A stretch of 64,000 nt of DNA from Ruegeria sp. Alg231-54 (lineage in GTDB: Bacteria; Pseudomonadota; Alphaproteobacteria; Rhodobacterales; Rhodobacteraceae). The stretch is from contig NZ_FREZ01000003.1 in assembly GCF_900143525.1 (NCBI RefSeq), forward strand, positions 310,001 to 374,000. Reading direction: 5' to 3'. The stretch's first letter is position 1. The number at the start of each line of letters is the position of its first letter. The notes beneath the pieces are model-generated. The model did not search any database. It worked only from the letters and a program-made list of their open reading frames with translations, and had not been told where the DNA came from. Below, one piece after another: positions 8,964 through 18,020 of this stretch. Position numbers and translations under genes: made by a program.

Positions 8964-9588
8964 AGGTCAGCCCTCCGAAATAAACGATCGTGATGATGCC
9001 TATCCAGATCAGGTCCAGAAAGTGCCAGAACAGCGCCAGCCGCACGACGCGTGACATCAGGAGATCGGTCAGCCCAAAAATTCGTAGCTGAATACCCAGC
9101 ACGATCAACCAAATGCACCCGGCCGTGACGTGCAGACCGTGCAAAGGCACCAGCCCATAAAACGCGGATAGAAACCCACTGCGCTGAGGGACACCGCCCT
9201 TGTCCGCCATCGCCATGAAATCGCGGATCTCCAGAACCAGAAAACTGAGACCAAGAACCAGAGTCACGAAGAACCAGAATACGATCCGCCACCGCGGAAG
9301 ATTGTATTTGAGCGCAAGCATCGCCAGACCCACGGTAAGACTGCTGGTCAAAAGGATCAGCGTCTGGGCAAAGATGCTTTTCAGGTCGAACAATTCGTGC
9401 GGCCCGGGTCCGCCTGCCTGTGCGTCGATCATCGTGATGTAGATCGCAAACATCAGCCCGAAATAGACCAGATCGCTCATCAAAAAGACCCAGAAACCGA
9501 AGGTGACGACTTCGCTTGCCTTGTCGGCACTTGCGTGCCGCCGTCCAAGGTTCAGGCCGGGATAGCTGTGGGTGGGCGCGCGTTTCAT
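8956..9588 (-). CDS. cyoC: cytochrome o ubiquinol oxidase subunit III
   Basis: A 210-residue, five-helix subunit III of the heme-copper oxidase family. It shows 'GFWVFLMSDLVYFGLMFA' near the N-terminus and 'LVPLHGLHVTAGCIW' in the fourth helix, both typical of CyoC. It is a structural subunit of the proton-pumping quinol oxidase in the inner membrane. ATGA overlap with cyoB upstream and an 8-base overlap with cyoD downstream show tight coupling. Confidence 0.92.
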   Translation of the reverse strand: MKRAPTHSYPGLNLGRRHASADKASEVVTFGFWVFLMSDLVYFGLMFAIYITMIDAQAGGPGPHELFDLKSIFAQTLILLTSSLTVGLAMLALKYNLPRWRIVFWFFVTLVLGLSFLVLEIRDFMAMADKGGVPQRSGFLSAFYGLVPLHGLHVTAGCIWLIVLGIQLRIFGLTDLLMSRVVRLALFWHFLDLIWIGIITIVYFGGLTYG

Positions 9589-11675
9589 GTCACGGCCTCC
9601 AGATCAGGGCGGGCCAACCCGCGATTTTCCGGGGCTGTTTCGTGATCGCGGTCAACAGGCGTAGAATTGTGAACCAGATCCAACCAGGCTTCGTGTTGTT
9701 TTCGCACCTCTTCCGCCGGAATGACCCGTTCTGTTTCGGCCTTGAACGTCCATGCGATAAAGGTGGCGAGCATAAAGATTGTCACCAGCGCCGCCAGCCA
9801 CCAGATCAACCAGACCAGCGCAAACATCCAAACCCCGCTGAGCACGCAGAGACTGAAGCCTATGCCAGTGTTCAGCGGAACCGAGATATCCTCATAGGCA
9901 TCAGGCGACGGATACGCGTTGCCGCGCTCTTTCGCGGCAGCGAAATCGTCGCGATCGGTCACATGGGGGATGATGGCAAAATTGTAGGAAGGAGGCGGGG
10001 CCGGGATCGACCATTCCAACGTATGCGCATCCCACGGATCACCGACTGGAACGCGTGCCTTTTCCCGATCACGGATACTAACCCACAGTTGCACGATCAC
10101 CGATAGCAAAGCCGCCAATATGATCAGCGCGCCGACGACGGCGACGATCATGTACGGGTGGAAGCTCGGGTCCTCCCAACTGAAAGACCTGCGTGGCATT
10201 CCCATCAGACCGACGAAATACAGCGGCAGGAATGTCAGCATGAACCCGACGGTCCACAACGCAACCGAGACGCGGCCCCAGAATTCGTTCAGGCGGAACC
10301 CGAAAGCCTTGGGGAACCAATAGTTGTATCCGGCAAGCAGTCCGAACAGCACACCCGGCAACAGGACATTGTGGAAGTGGGCGACAAGAAATAGCGTGTT
10401 GTGGACCTGATAGTCCACTGTTGGGTTTGCGAGGATCACACCGGAAAGCCCGCCGATGACAAACAACATCAAGAAAGATAACCCGTAGAGCATCGGCACC
10501 GAAAACCGGATGCGCCCGCGGAACAGGGTAGCCATCCAGTCATAGACCTTCACGCCGGTCGGGATAGCGATCAGCATTGTCGCGATGCCAAAAACGGCAT
10601 TGATCAGCGCGCTTTGACCCATGGTGAAGAAGTGGTGCAGCCAGACAGTGAATGACAACACCGCAATCGACATGGTGGCGATAACCAGCGAGTTGTAGCC
10701 ATACAGGCGCTTGGCCGAGAATGTTGCGAAGACCTCAGAGTAGATACCGTAGGCCGGCAGAACCAGCAAATAGACTTCGGGATGACCAAACAGCCAGAAC
10801 ATATTGGCATAGTTCATCATGTTGCCGCCAAGGTCGTTGGTGAAAAAATGAAAGTCCAGATACCGGTCCGCTGCCAGCATCAGTGCGGCAACGCCCAGAG
10901 GCGGCATGGCAAAGACAATCAGGATCGAGCTACAGATGATTGTCCAGCAATACATCGGTAGCCGCATGAATTTCATGCCAGGTGCGCGCAACTTATAGAT
11001 CGTGACAGCAAAATTGATGCCCGTCAGTGTGGTTCCGACACCAGAGACCACGATCGCCCAGATCCAGTAGTCAGGGCCAACACCGGGATTGAACGCCGCA
11101 CCGGTATATGGCGGATATGCTGTCCAGCCGCCGGTCGAAAACTCGCCCACCACAAGCGACACCATCAGCATCATCCCGGCTGAGACGGTCAGACCAAGGC
11201 TGATCTGGTTCATCACAGGAAAGGCCACATCGCGCGCACCGATCATCAGCGGTATCAAGAAATTCGCTAACCCAAACACAAACGGAACGGCGACAAAGAA
11301 GATCATGATCGTGCCATGGGTACTAAATAGCTCGGCGAAATGCTCGGCCTCAAGAAATCCATCGCCCGGACCGGCCGCCTGCTGCGCCCGCATTACCACG
11401 CCTTCCAAAACGCCGCGCGCAAGCATGACGATTGCAAAGACGATGTACATGATGCCGATCTTCTTGTGATCCGCACTGGTTAGCCAATCGCGCCACAATG
11501 GTCCCCAAAGGCGAAACCACGTTAATGATCCAACGACGACGATGACACCGACAATCACTATCGCAGCGGCAGTGTTGGCGACAATCTCGTTCGTGTTGGG
11601 ATTCTGAATAAGCCCTGTAATCGGAAACGCGTCCCAATTCAGGCGGCCGAAGAAGCCAGAACCATTGGTGGTCAT
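9585..11675 (-). CDS. cyoB: cytochrome o ubiquinol oxidase subunit I
   Basis: A 696-residue, ~14-15-helix catalytic subunit. Heme-copper landmarks are all present: 'STHGTIMIFFVAVPF' (heme ligand His), 'FGHPEVYLLVLPAYG' (CuB His cross-linked to Tyr), a His-His pair in 'WLHHFFTMG', and 'LVAHFHNVLLPG' (high- and low-spin heme ligands). It oxidises ubiquinol, reduces oxygen to water and pumps protons. The N-terminal extra helix and long C-terminal extension are those of CyoB, not of cytochrome c oxidases. It overlaps cyoA and cyoC by ATGA. Confidence 0.95.
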   Translation of the reverse strand: MTTNGSGFFGRLNWDAFPITGLIQNPNTNEIVANTAAAIVIVGVIVVVGSLTWFRLWGPLWRDWLTSADHKKIGIMYIVFAIVMLARGVLEGVVMRAQQAAGPGDGFLEAEHFAELFSTHGTIMIFFVAVPFVFGLANFLIPLMIGARDVAFPVMNQISLGLTVSAGMMLMVSLVVGEFSTGGWTAYPPYTGAAFNPGVGPDYWIWAIVVSGVGTTLTGINFAVTIYKLRAPGMKFMRLPMYCWTIICSSILIVFAMPPLGVAALMLAADRYLDFHFFTNDLGGNMMNYANMFWLFGHPEVYLLVLPAYGIYSEVFATFSAKRLYGYNSLVIATMSIAVLSFTVWLHHFFTMGQSALINAVFGIATMLIAIPTGVKVYDWMATLFRGRIRFSVPMLYGLSFLMLFVIGGLSGVILANPTVDYQVHNTLFLVAHFHNVLLPGVLFGLLAGYNYWFPKAFGFRLNEFWGRVSVALWTVGFMLTFLPLYFVGLMGMPRRSFSWEDPSFHPYMIVAVVGALIILAALLSVIVQLWVSIRDREKARVPVGDPWDAHTLEWSIPAPPPSYNFAIIPHVTDRDDFAAAKERGNAYPSPDAYEDISVPLNTGIGFSLCVLSGVWMFALVWLIWWLAALVTIFMLATFIAWTFKAETERVIPAEEVRKQHEAWLDLVHNSTPVDRDHETAPENRGLARPDLEAVT

Positions 11676-12634
11676 TGCTGCGCCTCCTGCCCGAATTCTA
11701 CCGTCCCCGGCTGCTGGTCGGCGGTCAGAGCATTGTTGCCGTGATACCGATGCACAATTGAATGAAACAGGTTGCTGTCCTCCAGCGTGAAATACAACGC
11801 GTTATCTGGCATTTGCGCGGTTCCCAACGCGGCTTGCACCTCGTCCCGGTCCGTCCGCATGGCCAAAATGCGATAGGTCTCGTCATTCAGCGCAATGCCG
11901 TTACTGCGCACCATGTCGACCCATTCGTTGAATTCCTCAGCGGACATGGCAACGGTTTGGAACTTCTGTTTGGTGAACCCGCGCCCGTTATACTGGGTGT
12001 TCTCGCCCTGCATTGTTGCAGCTACATCCGACACGACATGCAACTCTGTCGTCATACCGGGCATTGCGTAAATCTGGCCTGCCAAAGCAGGGATCATGAA
12101 GGACTGCATCACAGTATCGGTCGTCAGCGTCATTGCAACCTGCTGTTTGACGGGGATGCCAAGCTCTCCGACGCTGGCGATGCCAAGATCGGGGTAGATG
12201 AACAGCCACTTCCAATCCAATCCGACGATCTGAACGTTCAACGCAGGCATTTCGCCAAAGCGATCCGAATATGGGTCCAATCGGTGGGTCGCCTTCCACA
12301 GATAGAAAGACAGCAGCGCAACAATCAGGACCGGCACGCCCCACATAACGAACTCCAACGGACCGGAGAAATCCCACTTGGGCCGGTATATGGCTCCGCC
12401 TTCTTTGCGGCGGCGATACCGAAAGGCAATCAGCGGCACCAGAACAAGAACCGGAATAACCGCCAATAGGATTAGGATAGTTGCCCGGAAAAGGTGCACT
12501 TTTTGGACAGCGGCAATCGGGCCTTGTGGGTCCATGAAACTGTCACTTGCACAGGCAGCTTGCGCCGTAGCAGTGAGAGCCGCAGCGGCAATCACAACTT
12601 GCATCGCCTTTGGTGACATTCGGAATAGGGCCAC
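11672..12634 (-). CDS. cyoA: cytochrome o ubiquinol oxidase subunit II
   Basis: Subunit II of the quinol oxidase, about 320 residues: signal segment, two membrane helices (about 47-70 and 88-110) and a periplasmic cupredoxin domain. The CuA-binding cysteines of cytochrome c oxidases are absent (the region reads NTQYNGRGF), as expected for a quinol-using enzyme. A Cys after AAAALTATAQAA could be lipidated, though Gln at -3 makes the lipobox imperfect. I chose GTG at 12634 because AGGAGG lies 10 bases upstream; ATG at 12670 would start upstream of that site and overlap the likely -10 box, and ATG at 12619 is too far from it. Confidence 0.88.
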   Translation of the reverse strand: MALFRMSPKAMQVVIAAAALTATAQAACASDSFMDPQGPIAAVQKVHLFRATILILLAVIPVLVLVPLIAFRYRRRKEGGAIYRPKWDFSGPLEFVMWGVPVLIVALLSFYLWKATHRLDPYSDRFGEMPALNVQIVGLDWKWLFIYPDLGIASVGELGIPVKQQVAMTLTTDTVMQSFMIPALAGQIYAMPGMTTELHVVSDVAATMQGENTQYNGRGFTKQKFQTVAMSAEEFNEWVDMVRSNGIALNDETYRILAMRTDRDEVQAALGTAQMPDNALYFTLEDSNLFHSIVHRYHGNNALTADQQPGTVEFGQEAQQ

Positions 12635-12669
12635 GCCTGATTGTCCTCCTAAAGCAAGCTCTCGCGCCA

Positions 12670-12698
12670 ACTATCGGCAGACAAATGAAATTTCTCAA
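12670..12698 (-). promoter_or_regulatory. candidate promoter of cyoABCD
   Basis: Read on the minus strand, TTGAGA and GATAGT are separated by 17 bases, ending 36 bases before the GTG chosen for cyoA. It fits a sigma-70 type promoter and supports the downstream start. This rests on pattern only. Confidence 0.4.
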
Positions 12699-12714
12699 GG
12701 CTTTTTCCCAAATA

Positions 12715-12736
12715 GGTCGGTGCTCTGCCACCGACC
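12715..12736. promoter_or_regulatory. inverted repeat between divergent cyoA and transglycosylase genes
   Basis: A perfect 8-bp inverted repeat, GGTCGGTG and CACCGACC, spaced by 6 bases, lies in the 190-bp divergent promoter region. It could be an operator for the oxidase operon or the transglycosylase; no known regulator motif was recognised. Confidence 0.35.
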
Positions 12737-12821
12737 CTGATCAACGGTGGGGATAGGCGCAGACAAAACCACGGGAAAACCGCTGTTGACTTGCGGCTTT
12801 GACCAAGCCAGACCTTAAGCG

Positions 12822-14057
12822 ATGCGATGGATCATGTTCGTCCTGGGTCTTTGGTGCCTGTCCACAAGTGCAACCGCGCAAGATCGTGCTGCGGTTGAAA
12901 GACAATTCCAGTCTTGGCTGCAAGATACCATCTGGCCAAAGGCCAGAGCCAAGGGTGTTTCCAGGCGCACGATGCAACAGGCGTTTGACGGTGTGACGCT
13001 GAACTGGAAATTGCCGGATCTGGTGCCGCCAGGGCAACCGATCAAAACCCCGAAACGGCAAAAACAGGCTGAATTTGGCTCTCCGGGTCGATACTTCAAC
13101 GCGGGTTCCGTTCAGGGCGCGACATCTGTCGGGCGCCAGATGGCCCGGCGACACGCCGCAACCTTGGCGCGTGTCGAGGCCGAAACAGGCGTGCCCGCCC
13201 GCATCATTCTGGCCATCTGGGGTCGTGAGAGCGGCTATGGGCAAGTTCCCATTCGGCACAACACCTTCCAGGTGCTGGGCACCAAAGGGTTCATGAGTAC
13301 CCGCGCTGACTATTTTACCAAAGAGCTGATCGCGGCGCTGCAAATCGCCGAGGCGGGCGATGCACCGCCGGGCACAATGAAAAGCAGCTGGGCGGGCGCT
13401 TTGGGCCAGCCGCAATTCATGCCCTCCAATTTCCTGACCTATGCGGCCGACGGAAACGCGGACGGAAAAGCTGACATTTGGACCTCAGCCGAAGATACAA
13501 TTGCTTCTATCGGGAACTATCTGGCGCAGCATAGCTGGAGGACCGGGCGAGATTGGGGGTTCGAGGTCATAGTTCCTGAGACCATATCCTGCGCACTGGA
13601 AGGTCCTGACCAAGGCAGACCCATTAGGGACTGGGCCGCAATGGGAATTGCGCGCGTGTCAGGCAAGCCGTTTCCAAAACATGAACTGGCCGGAGATGGG
13701 TATTTGATGATGCCCGCAGGGCGGAACGGCCCTGCCTTTGTCGTCACGCCGAACTTCTATGTCCTCAAGGAATACAACAAAAGCGATCTTTATGCCTTGT
13801 TCGTTGGACACGTCGGAGACCGCATTCAATATGGCGTTGGCGATTTTTCTGGTCGCTGGGGCAAGATCGACGCCATGTACCGATCCGATATCGCTGCCAT
13901 GCAGCGCACACTGGAACAACAAGGACACGACGTGGGCGGAGCAGATGGCCTACCGGGTTTCAAAACCCGTCGCTCGATCGGACGCTGGCAAGAATCGATC
14001 GGCCAGGCTCCGACCTGCTTTCCTGACGCGGGCATGAAGGCCAGCCTGAAACAGTAG
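12822..14057 (+). CDS. lytic murein transglycosylase (MltB-type) with peptidoglycan-binding domain
   Basis: A 411-residue exported enzyme. Residues 1-19 form a signal peptide ending STATAQ-like. Residues ~25-320 are an SLT/MltB catalytic domain with 'AIWGRESGYG', where Glu136 is the expected catalytic acid, followed by 'GALGQPQFMPSNFL'. Residues ~340-400 form a peptidoglycan-binding_1 domain ('IAAMQRTLEQQGHDVGGADGLPGFKT'-type repeat). It cleaves glycan strands to 1,6-anhydromuropeptides in the periplasm. It is transcribed alone, divergent from cyoA. Confidence 0.9.
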   Translation: MRWIMFVLGLWCLSTSATAQDRAAVERQFQSWLQDTIWPKARAKGVSRRTMQQAFDGVTLNWKLPDLVPPGQPIKTPKRQKQAEFGSPGRYFNAGSVQGATSVGRQMARRHAATLARVEAETGVPARIILAIWGRESGYGQVPIRHNTFQVLGTKGFMSTRADYFTKELIAALQIAEAGDAPPGTMKSSWAGALGQPQFMPSNFLTYAADGNADGKADIWTSAEDTIASIGNYLAQHSWRTGRDWGFEVIVPETISCALEGPDQGRPIRDWAAMGIARVSGKPFPKHELAGDGYLMMPAGRNGPAFVVTPNFYVLKEYNKSDLYALFVGHVGDRIQYGVGDFSGRWGKIDAMYRSDIAAMQRTLEQQGHDVGGADGLPGFKTRRSIGRWQESIGQAPTCFPDAGMKASLKQ

Positions 14058-14461
14058 CGATTCGCCCTGATCCAGAGCCCCCTCAGCTGTTTGACCCGAC
14101 GGCAACAGCCAAACGAAAATTGTCGCCTTTCACGAAAATGTCACGAAGCCTCCGAGTTTCAACATAAAATTTCCACTGCACCCCCGTTTCCATTCACAAT
14201 CCACCTCTGGTTGCCCAATTTTCAGGCAAAGGCTTTAACCTTTTTTGAAATAATGCCACGTTCGACCTCAGTGAAAGGCGACTTTTGCAAACACGTTCCC
14301 GACTGCAAACCGAAAGACTGCGACGCGGTGTTCATTGCGATCTGAAAAAGCAAAATTCGAACCAGTCCCGGTCTCTTTCTGGGTCGGACAAACATGGTGG
14401 CCTTCAGCCATCCTGAAGGGATGCGCGTGGGTTGCCGAATAAAAAACGGGAGTTGAAAAAC
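14058..14461. other. 404-bp intergenic region upstream of the oligopeptide operon
   Basis: No gene is supported here. A perfect 7-bp hairpin (CCTTCAG/CTGAAGG, 5-base loop) sits at 14401-14419, about 45 bases before the oppA start, in what is probably the 5' leader. A possible promoter is TTGCCC (14211) and TTTAAC 17 bases later. GGGAG at 14448-14452 is the oppA ribosome site. A long open frame on the minus strand that runs into oppA is a shadow. Confidence 0.4.
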
Positions 14462-16090
14462 ATGAACAAGTATATTCGTACATCTCTTGCGGGGCTGTTG
14501 ACCTCGACCATGATAGCCAGTGCTGCATTTGCCGCCGGAACCCATCCGACTACCGGCGAAGCGTTGGCGGATGACCAGACCTTTACCTATCGTATTCTGG
14601 ACGAACACAGCTCGGTCGATCCTCAGGTTGTTGAAGATGTTTCCGGCGCCGAGATCGTGCGTGACCTGTTCGAAGGCTTGATGAACCAGGACGAAGACGG
14701 CAATCTGGTCCCCGGTGTTGCCACCGGTTACACCACCAACGACTCTAAAGACGTTTACACCTTTACCCTGCGCGACGATGCGAAGTGGTCGAATGGTGAT
14801 CCGGTAACCGCCAGCGATTTTGTTTTCGCCTGGAAACGTGCCGTCGATCCCGCCCTGTCCTCGCCCTATGCTTGGTTCATGGAACTGATGTCGATCGATA
14901 ACGCATCTGAAATCATCGCAGGTGACAAGTCGGTTGACGACTTGGGCGTCAAAGCCATCGACGACCACACGCTTGAAGTGACGCTCAGCGCACCGCTGCC
15001 GTACTTCCCACAAATGACTACACACTCGACCACATTTCCTGCCCCGCAGAAAGTTGTCGAAGAGTTTGGCGACGCCTGGACCAAGCCTGAAAACATCGTA
15101 TCGAACGGTGCATACGTCCTGACCGAGCATCTGCCGCAGGAACGTTCGGTTCGTGAGCGGAACGAAAACTACTGGGACAACGACAACACGATCATCGAAA
15201 AAGTCGTGGCACTGGTCATCAACGACGAAAACGTCGCGCTGACCCGTTACCTGGCAGGTGAGCTGGACCGCACAGAAGTTCCCGCAGGTCAGTTCCCACG
15301 CTTGCAAAAAGAGCACCCGGAAGAAGCAATCAGCTTCCCGCGCCTGTGTAACTATTATTACACGTTCAACCTGTCCGATGGTGGCCCCGAAGCCTTCAAG
15401 GACCCGAACGTCCGTCAGGCGCTGTCCCTGGCAGTTGATCGTAAGATCATCACCGAGAACATCATGGCAGGTGGGCAGCCGCAGGCTTATACCTTTGCCC
15501 CGGCAGCAACCGCTGGCTTTGACGTTCCAGACGTAGAAATGGCGGCCATGTCGCAGGCCGAGCGCGACGAACTGGCCAAGGAACTGCTAGCCGCAGCCGG
15601 TTATGGTCCCGACAACCCACTGAGCTTTGAGATGGTTTACAACACCTCGGAAGCGCACAAAAAAGTTGCCGTGGCCCTGAGCCAGATGTGGAAGCAAAAG
15701 CTGGGCGTCAATGCCGAGCTGGCCAACATGGAATGGAAAATTTTTCTGGAAGAGCGTGGCAACCAGAACTTCGATATGGCACGCGGCGCATGGTGTGGCG
15801 ACTATAACGAAGCCTCGACCTTCCTCGATCTGCTACAGTCGGATTCCGGCTATAACGACGGCAAGTACAACAACGCCCGCGTTGATGAACTGCTGTCCGA
15901 AGCCAAAACCTCTGACGATGCCGCTCCTCTCTACACCGAGGTCGAGCGTATCATCGCGCAAGAGACGCCCGTTATCCCGATCTATCACTATGCTGGCGTC
16001 TACATGATGGACAGCGATGTCGGTAACTGGCCGGTCAAAAACGTAGAGCAGAACTGGTATTCCAAGAACCTCTACAAAACCGCCGAATAA
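14462..16090 (+). CDS. oppA: oligopeptide ABC transporter, substrate-binding protein
   Basis: A 542-residue periplasmic binding protein of SBP family 5 (peptide/nickel). The N-terminus is a signal peptide (TSTMIASAAFA cleavage region). The mature part has the OppA pattern 'GLMNQDEDGNLVPGVATGY', 'TFTLRDDAKWSNGDPVTASDFVFAWKR' region and 'VRQALSLAVDRKII'. It captures peptides for import. ATG at 14462 has GGGAG 9 bases upstream. It heads an operon with two permeases and a double ATPase, and a strong hairpin follows it directly. Confidence 0.93.
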   Translation: MNKYIRTSLAGLLTSTMIASAAFAAGTHPTTGEALADDQTFTYRILDEHSSVDPQVVEDVSGAEIVRDLFEGLMNQDEDGNLVPGVATGYTTNDSKDVYTFTLRDDAKWSNGDPVTASDFVFAWKRAVDPALSSPYAWFMELMSIDNASEIIAGDKSVDDLGVKAIDDHTLEVTLSAPLPYFPQMTTHSTTFPAPQKVVEEFGDAWTKPENIVSNGAYVLTEHLPQERSVRERNENYWDNDNTIIEKVVALVINDENVALTRYLAGELDRTEVPAGQFPRLQKEHPEEAISFPRLCNYYYTFNLSDGGPEAFKDPNVRQALSLAVDRKIITENIMAGGQPQAYTFAPAATAGFDVPDVEMAAMSQAERDELAKELLAAAGYGPDNPLSFEMVYNTSEAHKKVAVALSQMWKQKLGVNAELANMEWKIFLEERGNQNFDMARGAWCGDYNEASTFLDLLQSDSGYNDGKYNNARVDELLSEAKTSDDAAPLYTEVERIIAQETPVIPIYHYAGVYMMDSDVGNWPVKNVEQNWYSKNLYKTAE

Positions 16091-16105
16091 TCTTCCTTAG
16101 ACCAA

Positions 16106-16137
16106 GCTTTGCCCCGGGGTTCATTCCGGGGCAAAGC
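16106..16137 (+). terminator. hairpin between oppA and oppB
   Basis: A perfect 12-bp stem, GCTTTGCCCCGG paired with CCGGGGCAAAGC, with an 8-base loop lies 15 bases after oppA and 18 before oppB. There is no T-tract, so it more likely protects the oppA message or partly attenuates read-through than ends the operon. Confidence 0.75.
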
Positions 16138-16155
16138 CAATAATGGGGGCATCAA

Positions 16156-17079
16156 ATGCTTGCCTATATCGTCCGGCGATTGCTGATCGCCGTCCCAACG
16201 ATCCTTTTGCTGATCGTTGCAAGTTTCTTTCTGATGCACTTCGCGCCAGGTGGACCATTCACCTCGGAACGGCCACTGCCGCCCGCGGTTCTGGCCAATA
16301 TCGAGGCGCGGTACGGGTTGGACCAACCGCTGTGGAAACAGCTGTGGGACTATCTGTACAACATCGTCGTGCATTTTGATTTCGGCCCGTCCTTTAAGTT
16401 CAAGGACCGGGACGTGAATGATATCATCGCGCAAGGTTTCCCGATCTCGCTGACCTACGGTTCGCTGTCCTTTCTGGTCGCAACAACCGTCGGAGTCGCG
16501 CTGGGGATTGCCGCGGCGATCAAGCACAACAGCTGGATCGACTATTTGGCTGTTGGCCTGGGTATCGCAGCGCAGGCGCTGCCGAACTTCATCATGGGTC
16601 CGATCCTGATCTTGACCTTCACCTTGTGGCTGGGATGGCTGCCGGGCGGTGGCTGGAATGGCGGTCAGTGGCCGTACCTGATCATGCCCGTTATCGCGCT
16701 TGCGACCTCATACATGGGGTCCATTGCGCGGATCACGCGGTCATCGATGCTAGAAGTTCTGAACTCGAACTTTATCCGCACTGCCCGCGCCAAAGGTCTG
16801 CCGACAAGAACGGTGATCTGGCGCCATGCACTGAAACCAACCTTGCTGCCCGTCGTGTCTTATCTGGGTCCGGTTTTCGTCTACGTACTGACCGGTTCGG
16901 TCTTTGTGGACATCTATTTTTCGACCGGTGGACTGGGGCAGGCCTATGTGGGTTCCGCGCTGTCGCGTGATTACGCGGTGCTGTTGGGTGTCACTATCCT
17001 ATATGGCGTCCTTACCGTACTCGTAAACCTGCTGACCGACCTGGCCTATGCCTGGTTCGATCCAAAAATCCGTTACTGA
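16156..17079 (+). CDS. oppB: oligopeptide ABC transporter, permease OppB
   Basis: A 307-residue, six-helix permease of the binding-protein-dependent family. It begins with the usual 'MLAYIVRRLLIAVPTILLLIV' class N-terminus and carries the EAA-type loop 'YIRTARAKGLPTRTVIWRHALK' variant (FIRTARAKGL...), which docks on the ATPase. It forms half of the peptide channel. It is the second gene of the opp operon; oppC follows 10 bases after its stop. Confidence 0.92.
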   Translation: MLAYIVRRLLIAVPTILLLIVASFFLMHFAPGGPFTSERPLPPAVLANIEARYGLDQPLWKQLWDYLYNIVVHFDFGPSFKFKDRDVNDIIAQGFPISLTYGSLSFLVATTVGVALGIAAAIKHNSWIDYLAVGLGIAAQALPNFIMGPILILTFTLWLGWLPGGGWNGGQWPYLIMPVIALATSYMGSIARITRSSMLEVLNSNFIRTARAKGLPTRTVIWRHALKPTLLPVVSYLGPVFVYVLTGSVFVDIYFSTGGLGQAYVGSALSRDYAVLLGVTILYGVLTVLVNLLTDLAYAWFDPKIRY

Positions 17080-17089
17080 GGGGCTGGCA

Positions 17090-18019
17090 ATGCTTGGTAA
17101 ATCACAAAAAGCCGCCCACCTGGCCGAAGACATCACCGATTACACGGTCATTCAGGGGCGTTCACTTTGGCAGGACGCACGGATGCGTTTTGTTCGCAAC
17201 AAGGCGGCCATGGCGAGCCTATTCATTCTGGCTATGATCGTTTTGTTCACGATCATTGGCCCCTACTTTGCCGTTTGGAGCAACGAGGAAATCGACTGGA
17301 ATGTCATGGGCGACGTGCGCGGCATGGGAATGCCGTCGGCAGAGACCGGACATTTCTTTGGCGTCGACGATCTGGGGCGCGATCTATACAGCCGCATCAT
17401 TCAGGCGACGACGACATCGCTGCTGGTGGGTCTGATCGGTGCCGCAACCGCCCTGATCGTCGGTACATGTTACGGTATTTCTGCAGGGTATATCGGTGGC
17501 CGTACTGATGGCGTAATGATGCGCTTCGTCGATATCCTGCTGGCCATTCCGGCAACTCTGGTCATCATCCTGTTGCTGGTTGTTGCGGGTCGATCATTCG
17601 TCATGCTGTTCATCGCACTTGGTGCGGTTGGTTGGCTGACGATGGCACGAATTGTCCGGGGGCAAACCCTGACCCTGAAGAACCGAGAGTTCATCGAGGC
17701 CGCACGCGCCGCTGGGGTCAGCGAATTCACCATCATGTACCGCCATATCCTGCCCAACCTTCTGGGCGTGGTGATTGTGTATGCTTCGCTACTGGTGCCT
17801 GAGATGATCCTGACTGAAAGTTTCATCTCGTTCCTCGGCCTTGGGATTTCTGAACCCTACACTTCGCTGGGTCGACTGATCGCCGAAGGGGCCGGGACGA
17901 TGGGCTATGGCACACTGTGGCAGTTGTTGTTCCCACTGACATTCTACGTCGCAATCATCATCACCATGTTCTTCATTGGTGACGGCTTGCGCGACGCTCT
18001 GGACCCGAAGGATCGCTGA
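17090..18019 (+). CDS. oppC: oligopeptide ABC transporter, permease OppC
   Basis: A 309-residue permease with an N-terminal cytoplasmic stretch of about 40 residues (OppC_N domain), then six helices. The conserved 'FFGVDDLGRDLYSRII' segment before helix 2 and the EAA loop 'FIEAARAAGVSEFTIMYRHILPN' type sequence are typical of OppC/DppC. ATG at 17090 follows a GAGGGG site. It pairs with OppB to form the channel. Confidence 0.92.
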   Translation: MLGKSQKAAHLAEDITDYTVIQGRSLWQDARMRFVRNKAAMASLFILAMIVLFTIIGPYFAVWSNEEIDWNVMGDVRGMGMPSAETGHFFGVDDLGRDLYSRIIQATTTSLLVGLIGAATALIVGTCYGISAGYIGGRTDGVMMRFVDILLAIPATLVIILLLVVAGRSFVMLFIALGAVGWLTMARIVRGQTLTLKNREFIEAARAAGVSEFTIMYRHILPNLLGVVIVYASLLVPEMILTESFISFLGLGISEPYTSLGRLIAEGAGTMGYGTLWQLLFPLTFYVAIIITMFFIGDGLRDALDPKDR

Positions 18020-18020
18020 T

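Noticed and set aside
14222..15316. Long open frame (364 codons) on the minus strand overlapping oppA
   Set aside because: It is antisense to a strongly supported gene with signal peptide and family motifs, resembles no protein family, and is explained by codon bias.
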